A stretch of 64,000 nucleotides of DNA from Xenorhabdus bovienii SS-2004 (GTDB lineage Bacteria; Pseudomonadota; Gammaproteobacteria; Enterobacterales; Enterobacteriaceae): contig NC_013892.1 of the NCBI RefSeq assembly GCF_000027225.1, positions 1,984,001-2,048,000 of the forward strand, in the 5' to 3' direction. The notes under the pieces are model-generated. The model worked only from the letters and a program-made list of their open reading frames with translations, ran no database searches and had not been told where the DNA came from. Position 1 is the first letter of the stretch. Every line of letters begins with the position of its first letter. Below, piece by piece: positions 9,436 to 16,381 of this stretch. The translations under genes were made by a program, and so were the position numbers.

Positions 9436-10025
9436 GACTCTTCTCCGCTGTTTTCATCATCAAAGATAGCCATTTGTCCCGCCTCTTTCAGTGCACTAAT
9501 CATCTTATGGCGCTTACCTTTGGTCTTTTTGCGAGCGTTCATGATTTGGCTGCACACAGAAAGCAACTCAGCTTCGTTCTTCTCATCTTTTGCTAGCTGG
9601 TGGCGTAATTCATCAAATCGTCCAACCATGTGATCGAGAGACGGCAGGGCATTAATGCCGATACCTGAATTTCCCGATTTGAAATCGATAAATGCCTGGT
9701 TCACATCAAGCTGGAAATCCGGTCGAATCCATCCCGCGTAAGAAACCGCTATCAACTCATGGGCGTAAGTGCCCGGCGATGTGCCGCCGTGAGCAGAATC
9801 GACTGCTTTTTGAGCAAGCGCCAAATCTGGCGTTTGAATACTTTTCAGTAACTTAGCCTCCAATTCTGCAATAAGCTCTTTTGCGTACTTGGTTCTCAGC
9901 CATCTGTTTGGTGCTTTTTCTTCACCCTCTCCACTGGCCTTATGTAATGTGTTCAGGTTGTAGCGCCCGAATTCATCAAGGGGAATTTCAACACCAACAA
10001 CCACAGGAAGTAATTTGCCTTTCAT
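9432..10025 (-). CDS. KilA-N domain protein
   Basis: 197 residues. The KilA-N DNA-binding domain fills residues about 12-115 (RYNLNTLHKAS, APNRWLRTKYAKELIAEL, GTYAHELIAVSYAGWIRPDFQLDVNQAFIDF). The C-terminal part is helical and charged (LRHQLAKDEKNEAELLSVCS; KKTKGKRHKMISALKEA). KilA-N proteins in phages are often antirepressors or regulators; the exact role here is unknown. It is part of the leftward early operon, with 4-base and 1-base overlaps to its neighbours. Confidence 0.85.
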   Translation of the reverse strand: MKGKLLPVVVGVEIPLDEFGRYNLNTLHKASGEGEEKAPNRWLRTKYAKELIAELEAKLLKSIQTPDLALAQKAVDSAHGGTSPGTYAHELIAVSYAGWIRPDFQLDVNQAFIDFKSGNSGIGINALPSLDHMVGRFDELRHQLAKDEKNEAELLSVCSQIMNARKKTKGKRHKMISALKEAGQMAIFDDENSGEES

Positions 10026-10249
10026 TATTCTTTACCTCGCTTATTACCCGCTTTCTTCACCGGTGTTAATTTCACTTCTGCCACTTTTGGCGCGGGTGGC
10101 AGAGGAGGGCAATCGCCCTCATGAATGTAAAAGTTCTGTCTGAGGCGGTGGATAATCTGATCCGTATGATCCCTGCCGTCGTCGATGTGGAACGTGGCCT
10201 TAACAAGCACATTGTCAATGTCTGCCATCTGGCGCTGCTTATCTGTCAC
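10025..10249 (-). CDS. Small early phage protein, unknown
   Basis: 74 residues, with a Pro-rich middle (CPPLPPAPK) and a basic C-terminus (KKAGNKRGKE). No recognised domain. It overlaps the next gene start by one base and the preceding gene by 11 bases, as expected in this tightly packed operon. Confidence 0.6.
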   Translation of the reverse strand: MTDKQRQMADIDNVLVKATFHIDDGRDHTDQIIHRLRQNFYIHEGDCPPLPPAPKVAEVKLTPVKKAGNKRGKE

Positions 10250-10466
10250 TGTCCGCCTCCTTGCAAAGGATTTTGTAAGCGCGCATCATGTGATTGGCTT
10301 TGCCTGTGATAACTGTTCTTCTGAAAAATACACCGGAAGAAGAAGCCCGAACAGGTGTAGCTAACAGGGCAGCATCAACACAACGGTTGTGTTTTCGGCG
10401 TTCTGTAATGAAACTGACAATGACTATTTGCGCTGTGCTGCCCTTGTCCTGATATTCGATTTTCAT
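10239..10466 (-). CDS. Small early phage protein, unknown
   Basis: 75 residues. Basic, with an N-terminal strand-like part (MKIEYQDKGSTAQIVIVSFI) and an Arg-rich middle. The ATG at 10466 has AAGGGGG just upstream, which supports it as a real start. The preceding gene in its present frame reads 92 bases into this one; in the frame one base off it would stop at TGA 10465-10463, forming ATGA with this start. Confidence 0.6.
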   Translation of the reverse strand: MKIEYQDKGSTAQIVIVSFITERRKHNRCVDAALLATPVRASSSGVFFRRTVITGKANHMMRAYKILCKEADSDR

Positions 10467-10806
10467 TGAAACGCCCCCTTAGCTGCCAGCATGTCCCCAT
10501 GTCATTGATCATGCTTTGCCATATTTTACGCCCGTGGCCTGTCAGACAGTCATTGATTACGCATTTTTCCATCAGGTTTATGGCTATCACTTCCCATGCC
10601 GGGTAATTCTGCTGTAGTGCTTCCAATGCGTAACTATCGACTAACTCACGAATACCTTTTATGCCATCGACAATCGCGACACTGATTTCTGTTTTGCCGA
10701 CTCGCATCGCGAAGTGATCGCCACCGTTACGGGCTGTTACATCGTGATAGATGGCGGCTGCGTAAGCGTTTGCCAGTGCGTTAAGGCGAAAGTTTTTCGT
10801 TATCAT
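10375..10806 (-). CDS. Early phage protein, unknown, probably frameshifted near its 3' end
   Basis: As it stands, 143 residues, with a plausible N-terminal 105 (NALANAYAAAIYHDVTARNG; DGIKGIRELVDSYALEAL). After residue about 105 the frame enters the next gene and the composition changes. One extra G in the GGGG run at 10495-10498 would give the ending DMGDMLAAKGAFQ and a stop overlapping the next start as ATGA, the arrangement used elsewhere in this operon. So the real product is probably about 115 residues and the present C-terminus an artefact or a mutation. Confidence 0.55.
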   Translation of the reverse strand: MITKNFRLNALANAYAAAIYHDVTARNGGDHFAMRVGKTEISVAIVDGIKGIRELVDSYALEALQQNYPAWEVIAINLMEKCVINDCLTGHGRKIWQSMINDMGTCWQLRGRFNENRISGQGQHSANSHCQFHYRTPKTQPLC

Positions 10807-10815
10807 CTGAACCTC

Positions 10816-11346
10816 CTATATCCGGCAGGGCATGACAACAAGCTGAGGGTTGCCATAACGTTGATTAATGTTGTCGCTGAACTTCATTACACATCCCTCA
10901 GTCATGCCGGATGGATGCATGGAAACAGCGATGAACCTCGAATCATCCCCGAACATTTTTTGAGGATAGGTCAGGAACTCAGCCTGAAATTGAGGAATAA
11001 CATTTTCCACTTTCTTTGGGATAACCCGGTCTAAATCAGGAAAGCGACCATCCAGCATGGATAAGGCTGTAAATCCCACCCTTACCCCGGCAATATCCCT
11101 GTGTACAGCATAAGGTTCTTTGGTGAAATGCAGTTCTGTAGTGTCAGCCTTTTTGGGGATCTTTCCGTGGAACTGGATAATGGCTTTACGGCGTGTGTTG
11201 ATGCCGTGCTCTAACCGGAAAGCCACAAAACCATTTGATGACTCCAGATACTTAGGGGTTATATGCACTCCACACAGATAATAACGAGGGTCGTTTTTAG
11301 CGACACAAACCAAAGCCGCACGTAACAGGCATGAATTAATAATCAT
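10816..11346 (-). CDS. Sliding-clamp-like (DnaN-related) phage protein
   Basis: 176 residues. Resembles parts of the bacterial beta clamp, much shorter than the 366 residues of DnaN. SMLDGRFPDLDRVIP matches the clamp motif before the third domain, and the end QLVVMPCRI matches the DnaN C-terminus (VVMPMRL in E. coli), which shapes the peptide-binding pocket. The N-terminal part (NDPRYYLCGVHITP) resembles a clamp-domain opening (the R-x-YL-x-G pattern). With only 176 residues it may form a higher-order ring or a mimic that captures clamp-binding host proteins. Start ATG 11346 has GGAGGACA upstream and overlaps the preceding stop (ATGA). Confidence 0.65.
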   Translation of the reverse strand: MIINSCLLRAALVCVAKNDPRYYLCGVHITPKYLESSNGFVAFRLEHGINTRRKAIIQFHGKIPKKADTTELHFTKEPYAVHRDIAGVRVGFTALSMLDGRFPDLDRVIPKKVENVIPQFQAEFLTYPQKMFGDDSRFIAVSMHPSGMTEGCVMKFSDNINQRYGNPQLVVMPCRI

Positions 11347-12107
11347 TGCTTGTCCTCCCATCCGATAACCTGAAAGATCCCCATTTTGGGATGTGACCAG
11401 CGAGTGCCGCGTTTTTCTGCTTCGCCCATCATCAGACGGAACGCGCTCATGAAGTCTTCTTTGAATACAACTTTCATAGGGCGAGGCTGTCCATCTGGTG
11501 TCATGATGGTGACGGTGTCGATAGGTACGTTATACTGTTCAGCCAAGGTGCGGCATTTGGGATTGGTTAGCCCGGATTCGGTCGCAGCCAGGGAGAACCC
11601 AATCCAACCTGCTGGAATGGTTCCGCGTTTGATTTGCTCAATAGCTTCATGGGCTTGCTCAACTTGTTCGCCAATGTGGTTAATCTGACGTTGTTGTTGG
11701 GCTGTATGGCTGGCGATCCTGGCAATCATTTCAAGTTCGCTCAGTACTGTTTGTGGCTTGCGAAAATAACTGCTAACCAGTTCACGCTGAACCTGCCATG
11801 CAACATCATCATTGAACGGCTTGGTTAACATCAGATAACCAGACTCAAAAAGCACAATCCCGCTGGGGGCGAACTTAGAAAATAAGCCGTCAGGGAGGTC
11901 GGTACGTATATCGTCCTGACTTAAAACTTGATAATCCACGCCTTGTACAAAACGGTGATTGTTTCTATTAAAGGCAGCTTTTGCAGTTCCTTCTGGCCGT
12001 GCATGAACCTGATCAATCATGGAGAACGTCACAACCCGTTGTCCTTGATATTCCACGACAGGCATTTGAGTTTTATTAATAGTGATTAATTCAGTCTTAT
12101 TGATCAT
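11343..12107 (-). CDS. ORF6N-domain antirepressor-type protein
   Basis: 254 residues. The N-terminal ORF6N/KilA-like domain (residues about 12-115: MPVVEYQGQRVVTFSMIDQV, FVQGVDYQVLSQDDI, FESGYLMLTKPFNDDVAWQVQRELVSSYF) is followed by a coiled-coil (SHTAQQQRQINHIGEQVEQA) and a C-terminal region typical of enterobacterial phage antirepressors (GWIGFSLAATESGLTNPKCR). Such proteins counteract the prophage repressor or regulate early genes. It is in the leftward operon, coupled by 4-base overlaps at both ends. Confidence 0.8.
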   Translation of the reverse strand: MINKTELITINKTQMPVVEYQGQRVVTFSMIDQVHARPEGTAKAAFNRNNHRFVQGVDYQVLSQDDIRTDLPDGLFSKFAPSGIVLFESGYLMLTKPFNDDVAWQVQRELVSSYFRKPQTVLSELEMIARIASHTAQQQRQINHIGEQVEQAHEAIEQIKRGTIPAGWIGFSLAATESGLTNPKCRTLAEQYNVPIDTVTIMTPDGQPRPMKVVFKEDFMSAFRLMMGEAEKRGTRWSHPKMGIFQVIGWEDKQ

Positions 12108-12322
12108 TGTTCCACCTCGGTAATTTCAATATTTAATTTTTTGGCTAACCGTCTCTGTTTTCGGTTTAATGGCATCAGGATTTGATCGCCGATTCTTTTA
12201 AAGTTAGAGAGGTGCTTACATACATTGGTATAATCAGCAACCTCGTTGCGTTCCAAGCTGAGTCCTTGAGGAATGGTCATTCCCGCATAACCTTGTTGGG
12301 TTTTATTTCTTCGCTTTGTCAT
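12104..12322 (-). CDS. Small basic early phage protein, unknown
   Basis: 72 residues, basic (MTKRRNKTQQ; LNRKQRRLAKKLNIEI). No recognised family. Overlaps the following gene by 4 bases and the preceding gene by 1 base (shared A of stop and start), so it is translated as part of the operon. Confidence 0.6.
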   Translation of the reverse strand: MTKRRNKTQQGYAGMTIPQGLSLERNEVADYTNVCKHLSNFKRIGDQILMPLNRKQRRLAKKLNIEITEVEQ

Positions 12323-12510
12323 TACAACCCCTCCCTAATAGTTATTTTTGCTTCTCGAACACAGCGCAAATTATTCTTGATGCATTCCTGTTCTTGCTTT
12401 TTATTACGGGATAATGAAAGTGCCTCACCCCATTTATCAGCAGCACGGCGGAATAAGCCTTTTAGTTCTAAACTCTGCGCTAATTCTGTTGCCTGTTCAT
12501 ATTCAATCAT
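12322..12510 (-). CDS. ANR/PerC-like small regulator
   Basis: 62 residues matching the pattern of ANR (AraC negative regulator) and PerC-like proteins: repeated short helices around LAQSLELKGLFRRAADKWGE and a conserved N-x(3)-C-x-R-A-like ending (NLRCVREA). Family members bind AraC-type activators or act as small transcription modulators in enteric pathogens and are often phage-borne. Role here inferred only from this likeness. Confidence 0.6.
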   Translation of the reverse strand: MIEYEQATELAQSLELKGLFRRAADKWGEALSLSRNKKQEQECIKNNLRCVREAKITIREGL

Positions 12511-12835
12511 TATTCGCCGCCTGTTGAAGCTTTTGTTTCCACTTATTTGTTTCAGCGTGATTTTCGAGATGACTTTCCAATACCTCCGCCGTTCGTTTGT
12601 TTATTGCCGCTATTTTTCTACTTTCTTTTTGATCTCTTATTGCTTCGCTATAGCTGTTATGCAATGAATACCTTTTTTCGTTATGCTCCTGACGATATTC
12701 AGACCATGCTTGAGTATTAAAGCTGGTGGCTACACTTCTGGCTTTTCCCCAATATAAAGCTGCAAGGTCGTACTTTTCTTCTTTCTCTTTCTGGATGGCT
12801 GTTTCAGCAAAATCTAAATAAGTTTCATTTTTCAT
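12503..12835 (-). CDS. ANR-like small helical protein
   Basis: 110 residues from the ATG at 12835, which has GGAGATAACA upstream; an in-frame ATG four codons earlier lacks one. The N-terminal half contains the AALYWGKARSVA pattern seen in the neighbouring ANR-like gene, and the rest is highly charged and helical. Two ANR-like genes in a row suggest a duplication or a paired regulator; function unknown. Confidence 0.55.
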   Translation of the reverse strand: MKNETYLDFAETAIQKEKEEKYDLAALYWGKARSVATSFNTQAWSEYRQEHNEKRYSLHNSYSEAIRDQKESRKIAAINKRTAEVLESHLENHAETNKWKQKLQQAANND

Positions 12836-13178
12836 TGTTATCTCCATTTATGGGTTCCGTTTTCTTTGCAATCAGTTTTAGAATTTCATTCATAAACTCA
12901 TTGCCTTCTGCGGTTAAATTTCCGAACTTGGTATAAAAGCTGTTGTATGTCGATATAAGAAGTTGTTCAGCCTTTTGTTTATTTTTTGATGCCAATGCGT
13001 CGAGTTCAAAGAAACGAATTAACGCTATGGTTAATATCTCCTCGTCTAAATCCAGTCGGTAATTAATTTCTGCCACTTTGACTATTACAGAGTGAGAACT
13101 GTGCTTCTTTTGCAATGTGTCCAATTTGGCATGTATAAATGCCTTTCGCTTTCTTTCAAGCAACGTTAATTTTGTCAT
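12825..13178 (-). CDS. Early phage protein, unknown, helical
   Basis: 117 residues, Lys-rich and helical (MTKLTLLERKRKAFIHAKLD; LASKNKQKAEQLLISTYNSF). No recognised domain. It overlaps the next gene by 11 bases and is preceded by a 72-base gap without a gene. Confidence 0.6.
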   Translation of the reverse strand: MTKLTLLERKRKAFIHAKLDTLQKKHSSHSVIVKVAEINYRLDLDEEILTIALIRFFELDALASKNKQKAEQLLISTYNSFYTKFGNLTAEGNEFMNEILKLIAKKTEPINGDNNEK

Positions 13179-13250
13179 TTTCTATTTCCTGAATTTAGCG
13201 TAAACGAATCCCCAGCAATGGCGCTGTAATTAAAACTTGTTTATTTTTTA

Positions 13251-13661
13251 TTATTTTGAATTTTTGTATTTATTTTCTGCGTTTTCTAAATCATCCAAGA
13301 CTGTTAGGAGTTTCTCTTTTGCTTTCTTGCATTCCTTTTTAAGTCGAGCAATTTCTCTTACCTGTCTAACATCAGCTTTCAGTTCTTCCAGTACTTGAGC
13401 ATGTCGTTCCATAAACTCAGGGCGCATCTTTCCCTTGCGTAATGCAGAAGTGCCGTCTTCCTGAATGACCTCTTGGGCAGGGAAGTTACTTGGCCTGTCT
13501 TCCTTATTGAATTGCTTCTGCGCCCGAACATAAGCCAGTTTATTCAGTGCACCTTTCTCGCTCAGATAAGTCTTGCTAGCACCACGAACGACATAGACTT
13601 CACGCAGTTCAATTTTGATATCTTGGATGGTTGCAGTTTCAATGGATTTAAGTATTTTCAT
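13251..13661 (-). CDS. Early phage protein with C-terminal coiled coil
   Basis: 136 residues. The N-terminal half is mixed (REVYVVRGASKTYLSEKGAL); the C-terminal half from about residue 85 is a charged coiled coil (LEELKADVRQVREIARLKKE). No known family recognised. Start ATG 13661 has AAGGAATTACC upstream and overlaps the preceding gene by 14 bases. Confidence 0.6.
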   Translation of the reverse strand: MKILKSIETATIQDIKIELREVYVVRGASKTYLSEKGALNKLAYVRAQKQFNKEDRPSNFPAQEVIQEDGTSALRKGKMRPEFMERHAQVLEELKADVRQVREIARLKKECKKAKEKLLTVLDDLENAENKYKNSK

Positions 13662-14001
13662 GGTAATTCCTTATTAATTGAATTAATTGCTTTTCTTTTT
13701 TAATTGCTTGCCTTTCTCTTAACTCAATTCCTGCACTAATATTGTTTTCGTGTTCCGCTTCTATAATAAGAGGTACTACAGTTAACAGATGCGCTATTCT
13801 TTCTAGATCAGTCATGGCATCATCTTGGGAATATTCTTCACTATGAACTGCGGCACTTGCTAAGTTGCCAATGGATAATAATCCATTTGTCATTGCGAAT
13901 ATGACATCTTCACTTGATGAGATTAGATAATTTAAATCATCTTCTTTCATTTCAGATAAACGGTCTTCATTAACGCAAATGTGTTTTCGGATGTCATTCA
14001 T
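13648..14001 (-). CDS. Early phage protein, unknown, acidic
   Basis: 117 residues, acidic and helical (VNEDRLSEMKEDDLNYLISS; EDVIFAMTNGLLSIGNLASA). It shares general size and style with the next gene at 13998-14384, with which it overlaps by 4 bases (ATGA). Function unknown. Confidence 0.6.
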   Translation of the reverse strand: MNDIRKHICVNEDRLSEMKEDDLNYLISSSEDVIFAMTNGLLSIGNLASAAVHSEEYSQDDAMTDLERIAHLLTVVPLIIEAEHENNISAGIELRERQAIKKEKQLIQLIRNYHENT

Positions 14002-14384
14002 GAGTATTCCACTCCTCTGACTCGTGCTATTTCTTTACCGGCATCAAAGGCTAAATCTATCGCAATAAGAAGTAAATTTGCGTCGTCATCATCTCCACGG
14101 ACATCAATCATTGTGCTCAATAGTGATCTTAATTTTTCGATTGCATTTTTAGCTGGCTCTAGTTCAATATCTAAATTAGAACATGTATCAATTACACCTT
14201 CCATAATATATTCCTTATTAATATCCCTTAACCGTTGGGCTAAATCACACGTTTGACGATGTACACCACGACACATTAAATAAGTATCCGGTTCGGCTTC
14301 ATTTTGAATTGCAGTCACTACGGGAAATATTGAGGCTTCAATTTCTTCTGCAATCTCGACGGCTGCTTGTAGTTTATTGTTCAT
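13998..14384 (-). CDS. Early phage protein, unknown, acidic helical
   Basis: 128 residues, helical (AAVEIAEEIEASIFPVVTAI; NAIEKLRSLLSTMIDVRG). No recognised domain. It begins two bases after the stop of a small 53-codon gene, within the same leftward operon. Confidence 0.6.
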   Translation of the reverse strand: MNNKLQAAVEIAEEIEASIFPVVTAIQNEAEPDTYLMCRGVHRQTCDLAQRLRDINKEYIMEGVIDTCSNLDIELEPAKNAIEKLRSLLSTMIDVRGDDDDANLLLIAIDLAFDAGKEIARVRGVEYS

Positions 14385-14386
14385 GT

Positions 14387-14548
14387 TTAATTTCCGTGAT
14401 TAATAATTTGACCAGCCCACGCTGTGATATATTCACCAGATAGCATCGCTTTTGCTTGGTGATAACTTTCAGCAACACATTTAATTTTAATAGGGAGCTG
14501 TTGATCGGTATTAGCTCGCTCTATTGCGGCAAAGATAAAAGTTTTCAT
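14387..14548 (-). CDS. Small early phage protein, Icd-like pattern
   Basis: 53 residues, beginning MKTFIFAAIERANTDQQL and containing YHQAKAMLSGEYITAWAGQI. The layout (FIFAA, then a (R/K)-rich strand, then an A-(R/M)-L-x(4) helix and AG) recalls the small phage proteins annotated as Icd-like host cell division inhibitors, but the likeness is only by pattern. AAGG precedes the ATG, and the stop lies 2 bases before the next start. It is the first gene after the broken N gene. Confidence 0.5.
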   Translation of the reverse strand: MKTFIFAAIERANTDQQLPIKIKCVAESYHQAKAMLSGEYITAWAGQIINHGN

Positions 14549-14771
14549 GATTACCTTTTATTTAATGCGGATTAATTTTTTCAATTCAAGATTATTTTAA
14601 TAAAGAAAATATCACACTCTAGCAGTAACCTCGCCTGATTCCAGACGACGGCGGGTTTTAGTTTTGGTTGAGTAGAGAGCTGCATTAGATAAGCAGCAGT
14701 TATTGAAATTATCGTAATTTGGAGTGGTTTGGACTGAAACTGCTTTATTAACACGATCCATTGCTTTTCTA

Positions 14772-15874
14772 TACCCGTCGTCATTGAAGATGCTTGATTT
14801 TTCATTTGTATCAGATCATGATTGCGCCCATGAAAATTAATCTAACAGATGCCCAAAAAGACGCCCTCGAATTGATGCATGATACGACTCGCGATGGACG
14901 AGTACGTGACCGCATCAAGGCCGTGCTTTTGGCCTCAGAAGGCTGGACTGCCCAGATGATTGCTCAGGCTTTGCGGATCCATGAAAGTACGGTGAGCCGC
15001 CATCTGAAAGATTACTTCTCTGAGGAAAAACTCGCCCCTGAAAATGGGGGCTCTGAAAGCCGTTTGTCTGCCGAACAAACAACAGAATTAGTTGAGTATC
15101 TGATGGCAAATTTGATGCACACTACCGCACAAATTGTGGCCTATGTTCGGGCACGATGGCAGGTGACTTTCACTGTCGCAGGAATGACGAAATGGCTTCA
15201 CCGTCAAGGTTTCAGCTACAAGAAGCCAATGGGTGCTCCGCATAAATTTGATGCGGATAAACAGCAACAGTTTATTGAAACCTACAACGCGCTGAAAGAA
15301 GAATGTGGCCAGAATGCGCCTATTTTATTTATTGATGCGGTTCACCCGACCCTGTCCACAAAATTAAGTTATGGCTGGATGAAGAGCGGGCGGAAGCACG
15401 TCAAAGTGGTTGAAACCACAGGCAGTCGTACTCGACTCAACATCATGGGTGCCCTTAATTTACAACGGATTGAAGAGACTATTGTTCGTGAATATCCGAC
15501 GATTAACGCGAAAAATGTCGTCCTTTTTTTCGGCTCAATCCGGGAAACCTATCCACTTTCGCAAAAAATCCACATTATTCTGGATGGTGCGGGTTATCAC
15601 CGTTCCGGAGTCGTCCAATTTTTTGCCGAGGTTTTGAATATTGAGTTGCACTACCTGCCGCCTTACAGCCCTAATCTCAACCCGATTGAGCGATTATGGA
15701 AGTATGTGAATGAGCAGGTACGAAACAATGTCTATTTTCCGGATACCAAAACATTCCGTGAAACGCTGCGCCACTTTTTTCATGTCACATTGCCAGAAAA
15801 AGCGAAAGAACTCACCACTCGGTTGACTGATAACTTCCAGATTTTAAAACCCGCATCTTCAAGTTAATTGCGTA
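14772..15874 (+). mobile_element. IS630-family insertion sequence
   Basis: About 1103 bp. Ends are inverted copies sharing TAC-C and the inner 10-mer TTGAAGATGC (14784-14793; GCATCTTCAA at 15853-15862), each 22 bases from the ends. TA flanks both sides (14770-14771 and 15875-15876), the usual IS630 target duplication. These exact ends were chosen because they restore the frame of the N gene; a shift by two bases within the flanking TATA is possible. Confidence 0.8.
14818..15867 (+). CDS. IS630-family DDE transposase
   Basis: 349 residues from the ATG at 14818 (a second ATG at 14830 is equally possible). N-terminal helix-turn-helix pair (ALELMHDTTRDGRVRDRIKA; AQALRIHESTVSRHL), then the IS630/Tc1-like catalytic domain with Asp in LFIDAVHPT, Asp in IILDGAGYHRS and Glu in YSPNLNPIERLWKYV. 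Length and motif spacing are complete, so it is probably active. It reads against the phage left operon. Confidence 0.93.
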   Translation: MIAPMKINLTDAQKDALELMHDTTRDGRVRDRIKAVLLASEGWTAQMIAQALRIHESTVSRHLKDYFSEEKLAPENGGSESRLSAEQTTELVEYLMANLMHTTAQIVAYVRARWQVTFTVAGMTKWLHRQGFSYKKPMGAPHKFDADKQQQFIETYNALKEECGQNAPILFIDAVHPTLSTKLSYGWMKSGRKHVKVVETTGSRTRLNIMGALNLQRIEETIVREYPTINAKNVVLFFGSIRETYPLSQKIHIILDGAGYHRSGVVQFFAEVLNIELHYLPPYSPNLNPIERLWKYVNEQVRNNVYFPDTKTFRETLRHFFHVTLPEKAKELTTRLTDNFQILKPASSS

Positions 15875-16113
15875 TATTTAGTGATAATATTGGTCGTGTT
15901 GGTATTGTAATTTCTTCAGGATGGAGAGCAGTCTTTAATGCCATATTTATGGCTTCATCCTTGTTATACGCTTCTTGTTGCTCTTTTCTGCGCTCATGCC
16001 TTCTTTTTCTTGCATTGTTGTAGCCATGAAAGTTGTGCATATCATCTCCCTTTAGTTGATTTGTGATTGAGTAGTTTTCACGTCTCAGTCAGTAATCAAC
16101 TGGTTAGAATGGT

Positions 16114-16144
16114 GCACTTTTTCAGCGCTGTCTGTTAAAGAGCG
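16114..16144 (-). promoter_or_regulatory. nutL: boxA and boxB antitermination site
   Basis: On the minus strand: boxA CGCTCTTTAACA (16144-16133), then boxB GCGCTGAAAAAGTGC (16128-16114), a 5-bp stem (one G-U pair) with a GAAAA loop exactly like lambda boxB. It lies 73 bases upstream of the N start codon on the leftward early transcript. Confidence 0.88.
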
Positions 16145-16285
16145 TACTGATATAACTTGGTATTGTTAATTATCGAATCATCCAGATCTTCTTACGCCAC
16201 TGGCGGCTACTTCGTGGGCGTCCTGCCTGTTCGATGATTAGAATATACAATTAAAATTGTTTAATGACAACAACCAAAGCTGTAT
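16145..16285 (-). promoter_or_regulatory. pL promoter, left operators and structured leader
   Basis: Minus-strand promoter TTGTCA (16270-16265), 17-base spacer, TATATT (16247-16242). Palindrome ACAATTAAAATTGT at 16247-16260 lies between the boxes and belongs to an 18-bp operator-like sequence (16245-16262) resembling 17085-17102; a second (16268-16285) resembles 17040-17057. The leader 16176-16239 is closed by a 7-bp stem (AATCATC / GATGATT) with an inner GC-rich stem, and encodes in one frame a basic 26-codon peptide (RSSRQWRKKIWMIR end, TTG as only start). Whether RNA or peptide matters is unknown. Confidence 0.7.
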
Positions 16286-16337
16286 TTATTGTTATTTTTT
16301 TGTACCTTTTTGTATTTGTAAGAATTTTTAATAAAAA

Positions 16338-16358
16338 AACCCGCGCGGGGCGGGTTGA
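16338..16358 (-). terminator. Repressor gene terminator
   Basis: Stem AACCCGCCCC-type pairing with GCGGGTT followed by a T run on the minus strand, 24 bases beyond the repressor stop. It separates the repressor transcript from the pL region. Confidence 0.75.
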
Positions 16359-16381
16359 AAAAAGAGGAGGGCTAATAAAAA

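Larger units (their letters stand above)
14612..16040 (-). pseudogene. N: N-type transcription antitermination protein, interrupted by an IS630-family element
   Basis: 5' part 15864-16040 (58 codons) and 3' part from 14612 to 14770. Lambda N binds the boxB hairpin of nascent early RNA through an Arg-rich motif and converts RNA polymerase to a termination-resistant state. Here the Arg-rich motif ARKRRHERRKEQQEAYN is at residues 10-26, and TRPILSLN at 48-55 matches the conserved RPILSLN of lambda N. The IS sits right after it. Removing the IS with one TA gives LN-RKAMDRVNKAV, matching lambda LNRKPKSRVESAL, and a 107-codon frame, the same length as lambda N. The surviving 5' piece ends with Arg-Asn and a stop at the IS edge. 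Good ribosome site GGGAGATGAT. nut sites are present on both early transcripts. Confidence 0.85.

Noticed and set aside
14581..14805. 74-codon minus-strand frame next to the IS630 element
   Set aside because: It overlaps in another frame the 3' part of the N gene, which has the better homology and rebuilds a 107-codon N; the longer frame spans the IS edge by chance.
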